A stretch of 64,000 nucleotides of DNA from Bin125 sp026705025. GTDB taxonomy: Bacteria; Chloroflexota; Dehalococcoidia; Bin125. This document shows positions 1 through 8,576 of this stretch, in pieces; position 1 is the first letter of the stretch; the number at the start of each line of letters is the position of its first letter. Under the pieces are notes generated by a model. It saw only the letters and a program-made list of their open reading frames with translations, ran no database searches and was not told the origin of the DNA. Location of the stretch: contig JAPPBN010000046.1 of the NCBI GenBank assembly GCA_026705025.1, positions 1 through 64,000 on the forward strand, in the 5' to 3' direction. Both the position numbers and the translations under genes were made by a program.

Positions 1-586
1 TCGGCAGCTTCAGCAGCCGGGACGCCGCGCGCAGGCGGCGCGGCATTCGCAGCGCATCCACCCGCTCGCCGACCAGCGCGCTCGCCGCCGGGAACATGCC
101 CGAGCGCACCGCCTCGATCGCGAAGATCGGCCGTCCCGTCGATTCGTAGTCGTCAAGGGCCACGCGGGCGCGCTGAAGCGCTCGCCGAGCTCTCAGTTGA
201 CGGCCGTCGGACGAGTGGTAGCGATCGCGAAAGCTGGCCAGCACGTCACGCAGGGTCGAATCGGCCATGCGCAGCGTGAGCATGTCGGCCAGATTCCCGG
301 CCAACGGTTCCAGGTGCAACAGCTCTTCCAACTCAACGAGCGATCCGGAAGTGATCGTGTCGACGACGACGGAGCATCCGTTTTCTTCGATCACGCCGCC
401 TTCGTCGATCAATGCTTCGCTGCGATGCCGAAACAGGGCGATCTGCAGCAGCGACCCCTCCCAGACCTGGTTGCGGGCGTAATCGCCGACAACGGCAACG
501 CCGCGGATCAGAGAATCACGTCCGCGGTATCGGGCGCTGATTCGCTCGGCCAGGAGCTGCCAGTCGGCGCCGCCGGTGTCGGGCAT
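1..586 (-). CDS. Partial protein, possible degenerate nucleotidyltransferase-like
   Basis: Open reading frame on the minus strand that starts with ATG at 586 and runs off the left edge; 195 codons are visible and its stop is outside the window. It begins 7 nt after the nadE stop, so it is probably the next gene of the nadE transcript. Residues about 28-52 (GVAVVGDYARN followed by QVWEGSLLQIALF) resemble the glycine-loop region of minimal nucleotidyltransferases, where GS-x-ARG is followed by SDIDL. The metal-binding aspartates are not present in the visible part, so a catalytic role is doubtful. The similarity is from motif memory only; hypothetical protein is the safe name. Confidence 0.55.
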   Translation of the reverse strand, partial: MPDTGGADWQLLAERISARYRGRDSLIRGVAVVGDYARNQVWEGSLLQIALFRHRSEALIDEGGVIEENGCSVVVDTITSGSLVELEELLHLEPLAGNLADMLTLRMADSTLRDVLASFRDRYHSSDGRQLRARRALQRARVALDDYESTGRPIFAIEAVRSGMFPAASALVGERVDALRMPRRLRAASRLLKLP

Positions 587-593
587 TGCCGGC

Positions 594-2318
594 TCAGAAG
601 CCGCGGTAGCGATTGGCGATCGGGAAGCGGCGGTCGCGACCAAATGCGCGTGGCGTAATCCTCAGGCCCGGCGCCGCCTGGCGACGCTTGTACTCCGCGC
701 CAGTCACCAGCGACATCACGCGCTTCACATCCGCTGCTTCGAATCCCGCCTCGACGATTTCATCGAGCGAGCGATCCTCCTCGACGAATGCTTCGAGGAT
801 TGGGTCGAGCCGCTCGTATGGCATCAGCGACTGTTCATCGAATTGGTCCGGTCGCAGTTCGGCGCTGGGCGGCTTCGTCAGCACAGACACCGGAATGATC
901 TCCCTGCCGGCGCGTTCATTGACCAGTTCAGATAACCGGTAGACGAGCAGCTTGGGTACATCCTGGATGACGGCCAGTCCGCCGGTCATGTCGCCGTAGA
1001 GCGTCGTATAGCCCGTGGCGGACTCGCTCTTGTTGGATGTGGTCAACACCAAGGCCCCAGTCTTGTTCGAGATCGCCATCATCAGGACGCCGCGAATGCG
1101 GGCCTGGAGATTCTCCTCTGTCACGTCCGGCGCCAGGCCTTCGAACAACGGCGCGAGGGTGTCGATGTTGGATTGATACGGGCCCTCGATCGGCAAGACA
1201 TCCATGCGGATGCCGAGGTTGTCGGCGAGCGCCCGCGCGTCGGCGACGCTGCCTTCGGAGGAGTAGCGCGAGGGCATCGAGACTCCGCGCACGTGTTCCG
1301 GGCCCAGTGCGTCGACGGCGACCACGGCCGTCAGGGTCGAGTCGATCCCGCCGGACAGCGCAATCACAACGTCGTTGAACCCGGTCTTGTGGACATAGTC
1401 GCGGGTGCCCAGCACCAGCGCCTCATAGACCTGCTCGTCGTCGGCGAGCGCGTCGATCAACTCGGCATCCAGCGCCGGTCCCCGTTCGGCCGGCCGATCG
1501 CTGGACACCGGGCACAGGTCCGCCTGGGTTTGCGGCAGGCGGCGTAAGCGAGGATCGTGCAGCCGCGTCTGGCGCACCTCCTCCACATCGAGGTCCACCG
1601 TGAGCAGATGATCGCGGAACATCGGAGCGCGAGCGATCAGGTCGCCGCCGGGTCCGAAGACCGTCGAACCGCCATCGAATATCAAGTGGTCCTGGCCGCC
1701 GACGAGGTTGCAGTAGAGGGTCAGGACGGCATTGTCGGACGCACGCGTAGCCAGCATCTGCTCGCGCTGCATCGACTTGCCGGCGTGGAAGGGCGACCCG
1801 TTGATGTTGACCACGACCTCAGCCCCGGCCAGGCACTGATCTTGCATCGGACCTGAGGAGTACCAGATGTCCTCACAGATCGTCACGCCCACGCGAGCGC
1901 CAGCGATATCGAAGAGTTGCACGCCGGTCCCCGGCCGGAAACAGCGTGCCTCGTCAAAGACGCCATAGTTGGGCAGATATTGCTTGTGATACGCGCCCGC
2001 CAACTGACCGTCATGAATCACCGCGGCAGCGTTGAAGATGTCGTGCGCATAGTCGACAAACCCGACAACGGCAGTGACATGCAGTCCGCTCGTCGCGTCG
2101 CAGACGCGCCGCAGCGTCGCCAGGTTGTCCTCGACGAAGCCACGTCGGAGCACGAGATCTTCAGGCGGGTAGCCGGTCAGCGCCAACTCGGGAAACGCAA
2201 CCAGGTCTGCGCCAATCGACTCGGCTTCGCGAATCTGGTCGATGATCCTGGCAGCGTTGCCCTCAAGATCGCCGACGGTCGAATTGATCTGCGCCAGTGA
2301 GGCGCGTAAGCGACGCAC
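594..2318 (-). CDS. nadE: Glutamine-dependent NAD+ synthetase
   Basis: Makes NAD+ from deamido-NAD+, ATP and glutamine in the cytoplasm, the last step of NAD biosynthesis. The 574-aa length fits the two-domain form. The N-terminal nitrilase-type glutaminase (1-260) shows the catalytic triad Glu44 (FPELALTGYP), Lys112 (KQYLPNYGVFDE) and Cys148 (GVTICEDIW). The C-terminal synthetase domain has the ATP-pyrophosphatase loop SGGIDST at 322-328. The reading frame stays open far upstream, but the GTG at 2318 follows an AGGAGT ribosome site by 5 nt and gives the usual family N-terminus. It diverges from the ABC exporter genes; a partial gene follows 7 nt downstream. Confidence 0.95.
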   Translation of the reverse strand: MRRLRASLAQINSTVGDLEGNAARIIDQIREAESIGADLVAFPELALTGYPPEDLVLRRGFVEDNLATLRRVCDATSGLHVTAVVGFVDYAHDIFNAAAVIHDGQLAGAYHKQYLPNYGVFDEARCFRPGTGVQLFDIAGARVGVTICEDIWYSSGPMQDQCLAGAEVVVNINGSPFHAGKSMQREQMLATRASDNAVLTLYCNLVGGQDHLIFDGGSTVFGPGGDLIARAPMFRDHLLTVDLDVEEVRQTRLHDPRLRRLPQTQADLCPVSSDRPAERGPALDAELIDALADDEQVYEALVLGTRDYVHKTGFNDVVIALSGGIDSTLTAVVAVDALGPEHVRGVSMPSRYSSEGSVADARALADNLGIRMDVLPIEGPYQSNIDTLAPLFEGLAPDVTEENLQARIRGVLMMAISNKTGALVLTTSNKSESATGYTTLYGDMTGGLAVIQDVPKLLVYRLSELVNERAGREIIPVSVLTKPPSAELRPDQFDEQSLMPYERLDPILEAFVEEDRSLDEIVEAGFEAADVKRVMSLVTGAEYKRRQAAPGLRITPRAFGRDRRFPIANRYRGF

Positions 2319-2372
2319 AGGGACTCCTGAGCTGTTTAGCGTCCGTCGGATCGCAGCGTATCGCACCCCGGA

Positions 2373-2378
2373 TACACT
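2373..2378 (+). promoter_or_regulatory. Candidate -10 box of a leaderless promoter
   Basis: TACACT lies 7 nt before the GTG start at 2386. No Shine-Dalgarno sequence is visible, so the transcript may start at or next to the start codon. The 67-nt gap between the divergent starts of nadE (2318) and this gene must hold both promoters. Confidence 0.4.
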
Positions 2379-2385
2379 CAGAGCA

Positions 2386-3351
2386 GTGTCCAAGGCTGAG
2401 TCCGAGACCCCCAATTCGCCCACCCCCGCTCGGCTGAGCGGGGCGTGCTTCCAGTGGCCCGGCGGACGAGGTGTTTCCGATATCGATCTCCAGGTTGAGC
2501 GGGGCCAGGTGATTGGCCTGCTGGGACCGAACGGCGCTGGAAAATCCACGATTCTGAAGATGTTGAGCGGCGAGATCGAGCCGCAACAGGGCTCAGTGAC
2601 TATCCTCGAGCAGCCCCACGGGCGCGAAGTCAGGCGTCGAATCGGCCTCGTCCTCCAGGAACCCAGCACCGACGACCTGATGACGCTGCAGGAGACCCTG
2701 CATCTGCACGGGCGTCTGTTTGGGCTCCGAGGACGAACACTGCATCGCCGCTGCGACGAGCTGCTCGATTCGCTCGGGCTGGGCGAGCGCGCCGGCGACC
2801 GCTGCGAGACCCTCTCCGGGGGTCTGAGACGCAGGCTGGATCTCGCTCGCGCGCTGCTGCACGAGCCGGAGCTGCTGTTGCTCGACGAACCGACCCTGGC
2901 GCTCGATCCCGACTCTAGCGCCGCGATCTGGGACACGCTGAGTACCAGGGTGTCGGCCGGCGCTGCGGTCGTCGTCTGTTCGAACGACACAGCCGAGGCG
3001 GAGGCATATGCCAACCGAGTGGTCATCGTCAACGAAGGGCAAGTCGTGGCGGAAGATACCCCGGCCAGTCTCACCTCGGGACTGCTTCACGACGCGCTGG
3101 AGCTGGACTGGCCGTCGGCCACCGGGAATGATGTCGCAGAACTCGAGCGGTGGCCGGGTGTTGGGACCGTGCTGTGGACGGAAGATCAGATCGTCCTGAC
3201 GGTTGAAGAGTCCAGCGAGATCGTGCCGCATCTGTTCCAGCGCTACGGCTCGCAGATCGAGGGGATCAGGATCCGCGAATCGAGCCTGCGCGATGCCTGG
3301 TTTCAGATCGTCGGACGGCCAATGACCAACAGCCGCGAGGACGAGCGGTGA
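2386..3351 (+). CDS. ABC-2 type exporter, ATP-binding subunit
   Basis: Nucleotide-binding subunit of a daunorubicin/CcmA-type ABC exporter. The Walker A motif (GPNGAGKST, about residues 48-56), the signature LSGGLRRR and Walker B LLLLDEPT are intact, and a C-terminal extension of about 90 residues after the ATPase core is typical of the drug/polysaccharide exporter branch. The open frame runs upstream to 2242, inside the divergent nadE. I chose GTG 2386 because it clears nadE and sits just behind a -10-like box; the first 15 or so residues are not conserved-looking, so the true start could be slightly later. The stop overlaps the permease start by 4 nt. Substrate unknown. Confidence 0.9.
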   Translation: MSKAESETPNSPTPARLSGACFQWPGGRGVSDIDLQVERGQVIGLLGPNGAGKSTILKMLSGEIEPQQGSVTILEQPHGREVRRRIGLVLQEPSTDDLMTLQETLHLHGRLFGLRGRTLHRRCDELLDSLGLGERAGDRCETLSGGLRRRLDLARALLHEPELLLLDEPTLALDPDSSAAIWDTLSTRVSAGAAVVVCSNDTAEAEAYANRVVIVNEGQVVAEDTPASLTSGLLHDALELDWPSATGNDVAELERWPGVGTVLWTEDQIVLTVEESSEIVPHLFQRYGSQIEGIRIRESSLRDAWFQIVGRPMTNSREDER

Positions 3352-4139
3352 TCGACGCTGCCTACGCCTCCTGGGCCTTGCTCAGCCGCGATCTGCGCGC
3401 TGTGTCCCGGTCCAGATCACAGCTGTACTCCTCGCTGTTGTTTCCACTGATGCTGTTGGCTTTGCTTGGCACCGGTGTCTCGAGCGGCCTCGCGCCGACG
3501 TCACCGCGAATCCTCAACGGCGACTACACCTCGTATCTGGCGCCGGGCATGATCGCGATGACCGCGCTGTTCTCTTCCACCTTCTCTAGCGCCGGTTTCT
3601 ACCGCGACCGCGAAAGCGGCCTGCTGCGTGCGATGCTCGCCTCGCCCCACAGCGCGCAAACCATCCTCTTCGGCAAGGCGCTCGGCGCCATCCTGATCGG
3701 CACGGTTCAGGCCCTCGCAGTGCTGGTGCTCGCCGTGGTGATTCCGGGAATTGACCTGGCCTGGCAGTTCGGTTGGTTGGGCGGCGTCGCCACTGTCGTA
3801 ATCACCGTCCTCGCTCTGAACTTCATGCTCTCTGGGCTCTCACTGTTGCTGGCTGTGCGGATTAAGACCATGCAGGGGTTCCACCTGATCATGAACCTGG
3901 TCCTGTTCCCGCTGTTTTTTCTCTCGGGAGCGTTCTTCCCGCTTGACCAGGTGCCGACCTGGTTGGAAGTGATCGGCTACATCAATCCGCTGACCTACGC
4001 TGTCGACCTGCTCCACTACGCGTCGTACGCCGACTCGCCTGATGGGCTGATCGGGCCGTTGATCGACGGGTTGGTGTTAGGCGGCCTGGCGATGTTGCTC
4101 TTTGTCTTTGGTCTTCGGCGTGCGCCCCGGGCGGTGTAG
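3348..4139 (+). CDS. ABC-2 type exporter, permease subunit
   Basis: 263-aa integral membrane protein with about six hydrophobic segments and the ABC-2 family pattern. A cytoplasmic RDRESGLLRAMLASP stretch after the second helix couples to the ATPase, and FFLSGAFFPLDQVPTWL lies before the last helices. Its GTG start overlaps the ATPase stop (GTGA), so the two subunits are translationally coupled and almost certainly form one exporter. The next gene, a lipoprotein, starts 4 nt after the stop and may belong to the same operon. Substrate cannot be read from sequence; the neighbouring heme A/O genes are on the opposite strand. Confidence 0.9.
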   Translation: MIDAAYASWALLSRDLRAVSRSRSQLYSSLLFPLMLLALLGTGVSSGLAPTSPRILNGDYTSYLAPGMIAMTALFSSTFSSAGFYRDRESGLLRAMLASPHSAQTILFGKALGAILIGTVQALAVLVLAVVIPGIDLAWQFGWLGGVATVVITVLALNFMLSGLSLLLAVRIKTMQGFHLIMNLVLFPLFFLSGAFFPLDQVPTWLEVIGYINPLTYAVDLLHYASYADSPDGLIGPLIDGLVLGGLAMLLFVFGLRRAPRAV

Positions 4140-4143
4140 GAAT

Positions 4144-5037
4144 ATGTACCGGCCCGCTCGTCCACTCGCGCTCTGTGGCGGCGCCATTGGGTTCGCGCTG
4201 GCAGTGCTGGCGACCGTGGGCTGCGGCGGTTCGACCGATCGCCTGGTCATCACCTCATCGGAGGCGGCGTTCGTGCCGGTCATCGAGTCCTCGGACATCC
4301 ACGTCGGCGTCCCGCGCCTGGTGCTGACCTTGCTGGAACGCGACGCGCAGCCACAGTTCCCCGAGGACGCCGCGTTCCGCATCCGATACTTCGACCCGAC
4401 CGAAGACGGGATCAAATTTCACTCCGAGGCAGAGCTCCGAGAGATCGACGTTGAGGGATTGCGCTATCTGATCGCCTCGGATCCACCCTTCGATACGGCC
4501 GGACAATGGGCGCTCGCGGTGACCGTCGAACTGCCTGACGGTACAGCCGAGAGCACGCCTCGCTTGCCATTTCTGGTCCGAGGCAATGCAACGGGCCTTG
4601 CGCGAGGCGATCCGGCGCCCAGGGTCGCCACGCCGACGACTGCCGACGGCGTGCTTGAGCGCATGGCGGAGCCGGGACCGGAGGCTGGTGGTCTGTACGA
4701 ACGCTCCGCCACTGAACTGATCTCCGTTGGAGAGCCGTTTCTCATCGTCTGGGCGTCAGCGGAACGGTGCGCCGGTAGGCGCGTCTGTGCGCGTGCCCTG
4801 GAACAGGCCAGTGCCGTGCTGGAGCAGGGCACGATTGCGGTTCTGCATGTAGAACCCTTCGGCAGGCCGCGTCCGCAGCCGCTGCAAGGGCTGATCGATG
4901 AGGCCAGCGAGGCCTGGTCGATTGAGGCGGAGCCGCAGTTCTTCCTTGTCGACCAAGACGGCACAATCGCGGCGCGATTCGAGATCGTCGTGGAACAGGC
5001 GGAACTGGAAGCGGCTGTTGAGGCGCTGGCCCCTTAG
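4144..5037 (+). CDS. Predicted lipoprotein with thioredoxin-like C-terminal domain
   Basis: 297-aa protein with an N-terminal hydrophobic segment ending in a cysteine followed by glycines (LATVGCGG), a near-consensus lipobox. It is probably anchored outside the membrane. The C-terminal 110 residues resemble a thioredoxin fold: SVGEPFLIVWAS, then two cysteines in CAGRRVC where a CxxC would sit, then AEPQFFLVDQDGTIAARF. The cysteines are spaced five apart, so normal disulfide chemistry is uncertain. The open frame continues upstream to 4102, but ATG 4144 gives a clean signal peptide. It ends in a 4-nt convergent overlap with ctaB. A role in respiratory-complex maturation is possible but only inferred from location. 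Confidence 0.8.
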   Translation: MYRPARPLALCGGAIGFALAVLATVGCGGSTDRLVITSSEAAFVPVIESSDIHVGVPRLVLTLLERDAQPQFPEDAAFRIRYFDPTEDGIKFHSEAELREIDVEGLRYLIASDPPFDTAGQWALAVTVELPDGTAESTPRLPFLVRGNATGLARGDPAPRVATPTTADGVLERMAEPGPEAGGLYERSATELISVGEPFLIVWASAERCAGRRVCARALEQASAVLEQGTIAVLHVEPFGRPRPQPLQGLIDEASEAWSIEAEPQFFLVDQDGTIAARFEIVVEQAELEAAVEALAP

Positions 5038-5963
5038 ACCAGCACGTCCAGGCCGACGGCAGCGAAGACGATGAAGAGGTAGGCGATCGAGGCGAAGAAG
5101 AGACGCATCGGCGGGGCCTGGTTGCGCCAGACCTGCCAGGCAATCCAGATGAATGCGGCGCCCGAAATGGCGCACGTCGTCAGGTAGCACCAACTGAGGT
5201 GTCCGCCCAGCGGTCCAAGCAGGCTCACCGCAACGAGGCCGACCGAGTAGATCATGAGCTGCTTGCGTGTTTCGCGTTCGCCGGAGACGACTGGCAGCAT
5301 CGGCACGTCGGCCCTGGCGTAGTCCTCGCGGTACTTCAGCGCCAGCGCCCAGAAGTGTGGCGGCGTCCACATGAAGATGACCAGGAACAGGATGAACGGC
5401 GTCCAGGTGACTTCGCCGGTCACGGCAGCCCAGCCGACCAGCGGAGGAATCGATCCGGCTGCTCCGCCAATCACAATGTTTTGAGTCGTCGAGCGCTTAA
5501 GCCAGACCGTGTAGACGAGGACGTAGAAGAGCACGGCGGCCTCGGCCAGCAGCGCCGCCAGCAGGTTGACCGTCAGTGCGAGCTGAATCCCGCCCAGGGT
5601 CGCCAGCAATACGCCCCAGGTCAGCGCCTGCCAGGGCTGGACCACGCCGGCCGGCAGTGGTCGCCCTGCGGTCCGCTCCATGATCGCGTCGATATCGCGA
5701 TCGAACCATTGATTGAAGGTGTTGGCGCCGCCAGCTGTCAGGATTCCTCCCAGCAGCGTGAGCAGGATCAACACCAGTCCCTCGCCAAAGCTGCCCCTCG
5801 GCCAACCGTCAGCAGCGACAAGCATGGTCGGAACCGTGGTGACCAACAGCAGACCGATGATGCCGGGCTTGGTCAGGTCCCAGAGTCCACGCGAGAATTC
5901 AAGTGCGCGCCTCGAGCTCGGGAGTGAGGCCGTTCGTTCGAGCGTGAGCGGACGATCAGTCAT
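5034..5963 (-). CDS. ctaB: Heme O synthase (protoheme IX farnesyltransferase)
   Basis: Transfers a farnesyl group to heme B to make heme O, the precursor of the heme A used by the oxidase encoded just upstream. The 309-aa UbiA-type membrane protein shows the first aspartate-rich motif NQWFDRDIDAIMERTAGRPLP at about 84-104 and the second loop KYREDYARADVPMLPVV, with about nine membrane segments. Its ATG overlaps the ctaA stop (ATGA), so the two heme genes are co-translated from the ctaA promoter. Length and motifs match functional CtaB/COX10 enzymes. Confidence 0.97.
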   Translation of the reverse strand: MTDRPLTLERTASLPSSRRALEFSRGLWDLTKPGIIGLLLVTTVPTMLVAADGWPRGSFGEGLVLILLTLLGGILTAGGANTFNQWFDRDIDAIMERTAGRPLPAGVVQPWQALTWGVLLATLGGIQLALTVNLLAALLAEAAVLFYVLVYTVWLKRSTTQNIVIGGAAGSIPPLVGWAAVTGEVTWTPFILFLVIFMWTPPHFWALALKYREDYARADVPMLPVVSGERETRKQLMIYSVGLVAVSLLGPLGGHLSWCYLTTCAISGAAFIWIAWQVWRNQAPPMRLFFASIAYLFIVFAAVGLDVLV

Positions 5964-7018
5964 CCGTTGCTCTCACTCTCCGCCGACACGCCCGCATCGG
6001 CGATACCGGCTGGTTGCAACGCCGTGGCCGGCTCGCTGTGCCGTCGCAGGCCACCGGCGCGATAGATCGCCACCAATGCCGCTCCGGAGACCAGCAACCA
6101 GGTGATTGAGCCCATCGAAAGGTGTAGCGCTCTGGCCCAGGCATCGAAGTTGATCCAGATCATCGCCGCGCCGATAAAGATCTGTGCCACGTAGAGCGTC
6201 GCCGCCCCATGGACCATGAACGTCAGGCCGCGCGCGCGAGGTCGCAGCATGACCACGCCCATCGAGGAGGCGAACAGGGCGATCGCGCCGAACAGAACCA
6301 GGAATCGATGTCCCATGTTCCATTGAGCGTACTCTCCGTCGGGGAACAGCCCGCCATAGCAGAACGGCCAGTTGTTGCCGCAGGCCGCGCCGCCGGGCCC
6401 GACGTGTGCGCCCGCGTCTGGTCCAGCCCCGACATGGGTGACATAGGAACCAACCACCACGACGGCATAGACGAGCACCGCCGTGAATAATGCCACCCAG
6501 GCGTAGTTCCGCGCCTGCGAGGGCGAATCGGATCCGAGCGGCGCCTCGTCGTCGCTGCTGACGACGCGCCACTGGAATGTACTCAGCCAGGAGAATGCGA
6601 CCACCATCAGAATCAGCATCGCGGTGGCGAGATGCAGCGTGACGATCAGCTCCTCGAGACGCTCGGTCACAGTCAGGCCGCCGAGTACGACCTGCACGGC
6701 CAGCAGTGGAATCGAGAGCACTGCGGGCAGCCAGATCCGCACCTGATCTCGACGCTTCAGCCAGGCCACGATGGCGTAGCCGAGGATGATCAATCCCATG
6801 ATCGCGGCGACCAGCCGGTGGGTCCATTCGAGCCAGACCTGATGCGCAGCGAACTCGCCGAAATCGCCCGACGGGATGACGGCGCCGTAGCAACCGGGCC
6901 AGTCGGGGCAGGCGAGCCCTGAGCCGGTCACGCGAACAATCCCGCCCAGCGCCGTCAGCACGAGCAGGCCGATCACCAGCCCGAGGCCGACACGCTGAAA
7001 TCTGGTCATCGATGCCAT
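5960..7018 (-). CDS. ctaA: Heme A synthase
   Basis: Oxidises heme O to heme A in the membrane. It shows the duplicated four-helix layout of CtaA/COX15: GGIVRVTGSGLACPDWPGCYG with the paired cysteines near the N-terminus, EWTHRLVA and LHLATA heme-ligand histidines, a second cysteine pair in CGNNWPFC, then NMGHRFLV and ALHLSMG. The open frame extends to a GTG-type start at 7102, but that adds 28 residues rich in charge and proline. ATG 7018, or ATG 7009 three codons later, starts right before the first helix and is preferred. It forms an operon with ctaB. A long non-coding leader precedes it. Confidence 0.93.
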   Translation of the reverse strand: MASMTRFQRVGLGLVIGLLVLTALGGIVRVTGSGLACPDWPGCYGAVIPSGDFGEFAAHQVWLEWTHRLVAAIMGLIILGYAIVAWLKRRDQVRIWLPAVLSIPLLAVQVVLGGLTVTERLEELIVTLHLATAMLILMVVAFSWLSTFQWRVVSSDDEAPLGSDSPSQARNYAWVALFTAVLVYAVVVVGSYVTHVGAGPDAGAHVGPGGAACGNNWPFCYGGLFPDGEYAQWNMGHRFLVLFGAIALFASSMGVVMLRPRARGLTFMVHGAATLYVAQIFIGAAMIWINFDAWARALHLSMGSITWLLVSGAALVAIYRAGGLRRHSEPATALQPAGIADAGVSAESESNG

Positions 7019-7165
7019 CTGAACCCGCTCTGGTTGCCGACCGGCACGAGTCGGCGCTGCACCCCCTAGTGTCTCACTTCTGGGCGTACTGGCGATAACC
7101 ACCGCGCCTCATGGTTGCCTGCTTGGCGGCAGTCAGCTCGCCGTGTCGTGGGCAGCGAGCGGGCA

Positions 7166-7208
7166 AGTTTCAGGTTCTGGGCGAACTTTTTTTTCGGGCC
7201 CTGAAACT
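7166..7208. repeat. 9-bp inverted repeat around a T8 tract
   Basis: AGTTTCAGG at 7166-7174 pairs perfectly with CCTGAAACT at 7200-7208, separated by 25 nt that include eight T in a row. It lies between the oxidase operon end and the ctaA start. It could be a transcript hairpin in the ctaA leader or a regulator site. Confidence 0.55.
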
Positions 7209-7223
7209 GTGAACCGCTAGGCT

Positions 7224-7248
7224 GATCTTCAATGTATTGCTGAAGATC
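7224..7248. repeat. 8-bp inverted repeat
   Basis: GATCTTCA (7224-7231) and TGAAGATC (7241-7248) form a perfect 8-bp dyad with a 9-nt spacer. Without a following T tract on either strand it looks more like a dimer-protein operator than an intrinsic terminator. Confidence 0.5.
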
Positions 7249-7552
7249 GTGGTGGTTCGGCGTCGAAATCCTTTCAGGTTTCTTCAGGCAAGTTCGGGGT
7301 AGAGCTGTTCGATCTTGTTCGGTTGCGTTCGGATGGCGGTGAGTCGATGCAGGAAGGATTGGCGAGGGTCGAGTCGGTTTGCCGGCGTGGGATGACGGGC
7401 ACTGGGCGCTCCTGTCGGGGTTCAGAGGATCGAGTACGGAGATCGTATACGGACATACGTTCGCTTATCCGTCCCGCCTGTTATCCAGGTGACGAATGGG
7501 AGGGGGGGGTCTGCGCCCGGCCCGGACGCATGAGCCGAATGCAGGCGATCGG

Positions 7553-8563
7553 CTACTGCTCGCCCGGTCGGGGGCCAAGGGTCGGAACTTCGCCATGGAC
7601 GCGGATCTGCATGTCGCGGACCGTGTCGTTGCGGCGATCCTTGAATCCCTCGCGTTCCGCCCAGTAGTAAACCGTGACGATGATCGCCAGCGCGAACATC
7701 ATCGATCCGGGCACCCACATGATCCCGGCGCCGATTCGTTGGTCGAGCAGCGCGTCGGGTCCCCATTCTCTGACCGCAGCCGCGGTCGCGTAGGTGTCGT
7801 AGACGGGCTCGCCGACGTTGATCAGGATGAGTCCGAGCCCGATGTTCTGCAGGATTGCCACCACCAGCAGCGCACAACGCCAGACGTGATGCGGCCGGAG
7901 CTTGGTCGCGTCGACGCCGATCACCAACCACCAGAGCAACACCGCCCCGAGCAGGAAGACGCCGTGTTCGACGAAGTGGACCGCCTCTGAAGCAATCGCC
8001 GCGTCGTACGCGTCGGGCCAGTGCCAGCTCCAGACGCTGGCGATGTAGATCACAATCGCCGCCGGCGGCCAGGTCAGCGCGCGGACGAGCCTAGAGTTGA
8101 GGAACGGAACGAGATAGGTCGTGCGGACTCGAGGTGACGCGGCGCGCAGGGCCAGGGTCGCCGGCGCGCCGAGCAGCATCAACGGCGCGACGATCATCGT
8201 AATCATCACGTGCTGGATCATGTGCATCCAGAAGAGGTCGTCCGAGTACGTGTCGACCGGCGACATCAACCCCAGCAGCATGACCAGCCAGCCTGCGGCG
8301 AACGACCAGGCATGCCAGCGGGGAAAGTGGAAGCTGGGCGAGTCTCGGCGCAGCCGGTAGTAACCCCAGGCGTAGAGTCCGCCGACGACAATCACGATCG
8401 CCAGACCGGGCGCGTCGATGCTCCAGACCTGGAGCGCATTCAGGAGCTCGCCCGACTCGGCATAGCGCCCGTCGTGGGCCAGCAGGACCGTCGGAATCAG
8501 GGCTGCCGCGAAAGCAGCGATTGCCGCGACCAGCGCTATCAGCGCTCGCGGTCTCCTGGTCAC
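7553..8563 (-). CDS. ctaG: Cytochrome c oxidase assembly factor, CtaG family
   Basis: 336-aa polytopic membrane protein of the caa3_CtaG family, needed in Bacillus-type systems for forming active caa3 oxidase. Visible features are the MSPVDTYSDDLFWMHMIQHVMITMIVAPLMLLG block with its paired histidines, SWHWPDAYDAA, and VHFVEHGVFLLGAVLLWW. This order of histidine-bearing helices matches the family. It is the last gene of the oxidase operon, 13 nt after the ctaE stop, as in many Gram-positive and Chloroflexota operons. The C-terminal 40 residues are hydrophilic and not conserved-looking. Confidence 0.9.
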   Translation of the reverse strand: MTRRPRALIALVAAIAAFAAALIPTVLLAHDGRYAESGELLNALQVWSIDAPGLAIVIVVGGLYAWGYYRLRRDSPSFHFPRWHAWSFAAGWLVMLLGLMSPVDTYSDDLFWMHMIQHVMITMIVAPLMLLGAPATLALRAASPRVRTTYLVPFLNSRLVRALTWPPAAIVIYIASVWSWHWPDAYDAAIASEAVHFVEHGVFLLGAVLLWWLVIGVDATKLRPHHVWRCALLVVAILQNIGLGLILINVGEPVYDTYATAAAVREWGPDALLDQRIGAGIMWVPGSMMFALAIIVTVYYWAEREGFKDRRNDTVRDMQIRVHGEVPTLGPRPGEQ

Positions 8564-8576
8564 GGACCGTTCCGCG

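Larger units (their letters stand above)
7019..7552. other. 534-nt non-coding gap between ctaG end and ctaA start
   Basis: No convincing gene here; the short frames inside lack ribosome sites and family features. The gap holds two inverted repeats (listed separately), a run of eight T at 7187-7194 inside one of them, and a run of eight G at 7502-7509. It must contain the ctaAB promoter and the end of the oxidase operon transcript. Confidence 0.6.

Noticed and set aside
594..3074. 826-aa minus-strand frame extending nadE by about 250 residues
   Set aside because: The extra part covers the divergent ABC ATPase gene and is arginine/serine-rich shadow sequence; a GTG with a good ribosome site lies at 2318.
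7274..7667. Small frames in the ctaA leader on both strands
   Set aside because: No ribosome sites, no motif, and low-quality composition.
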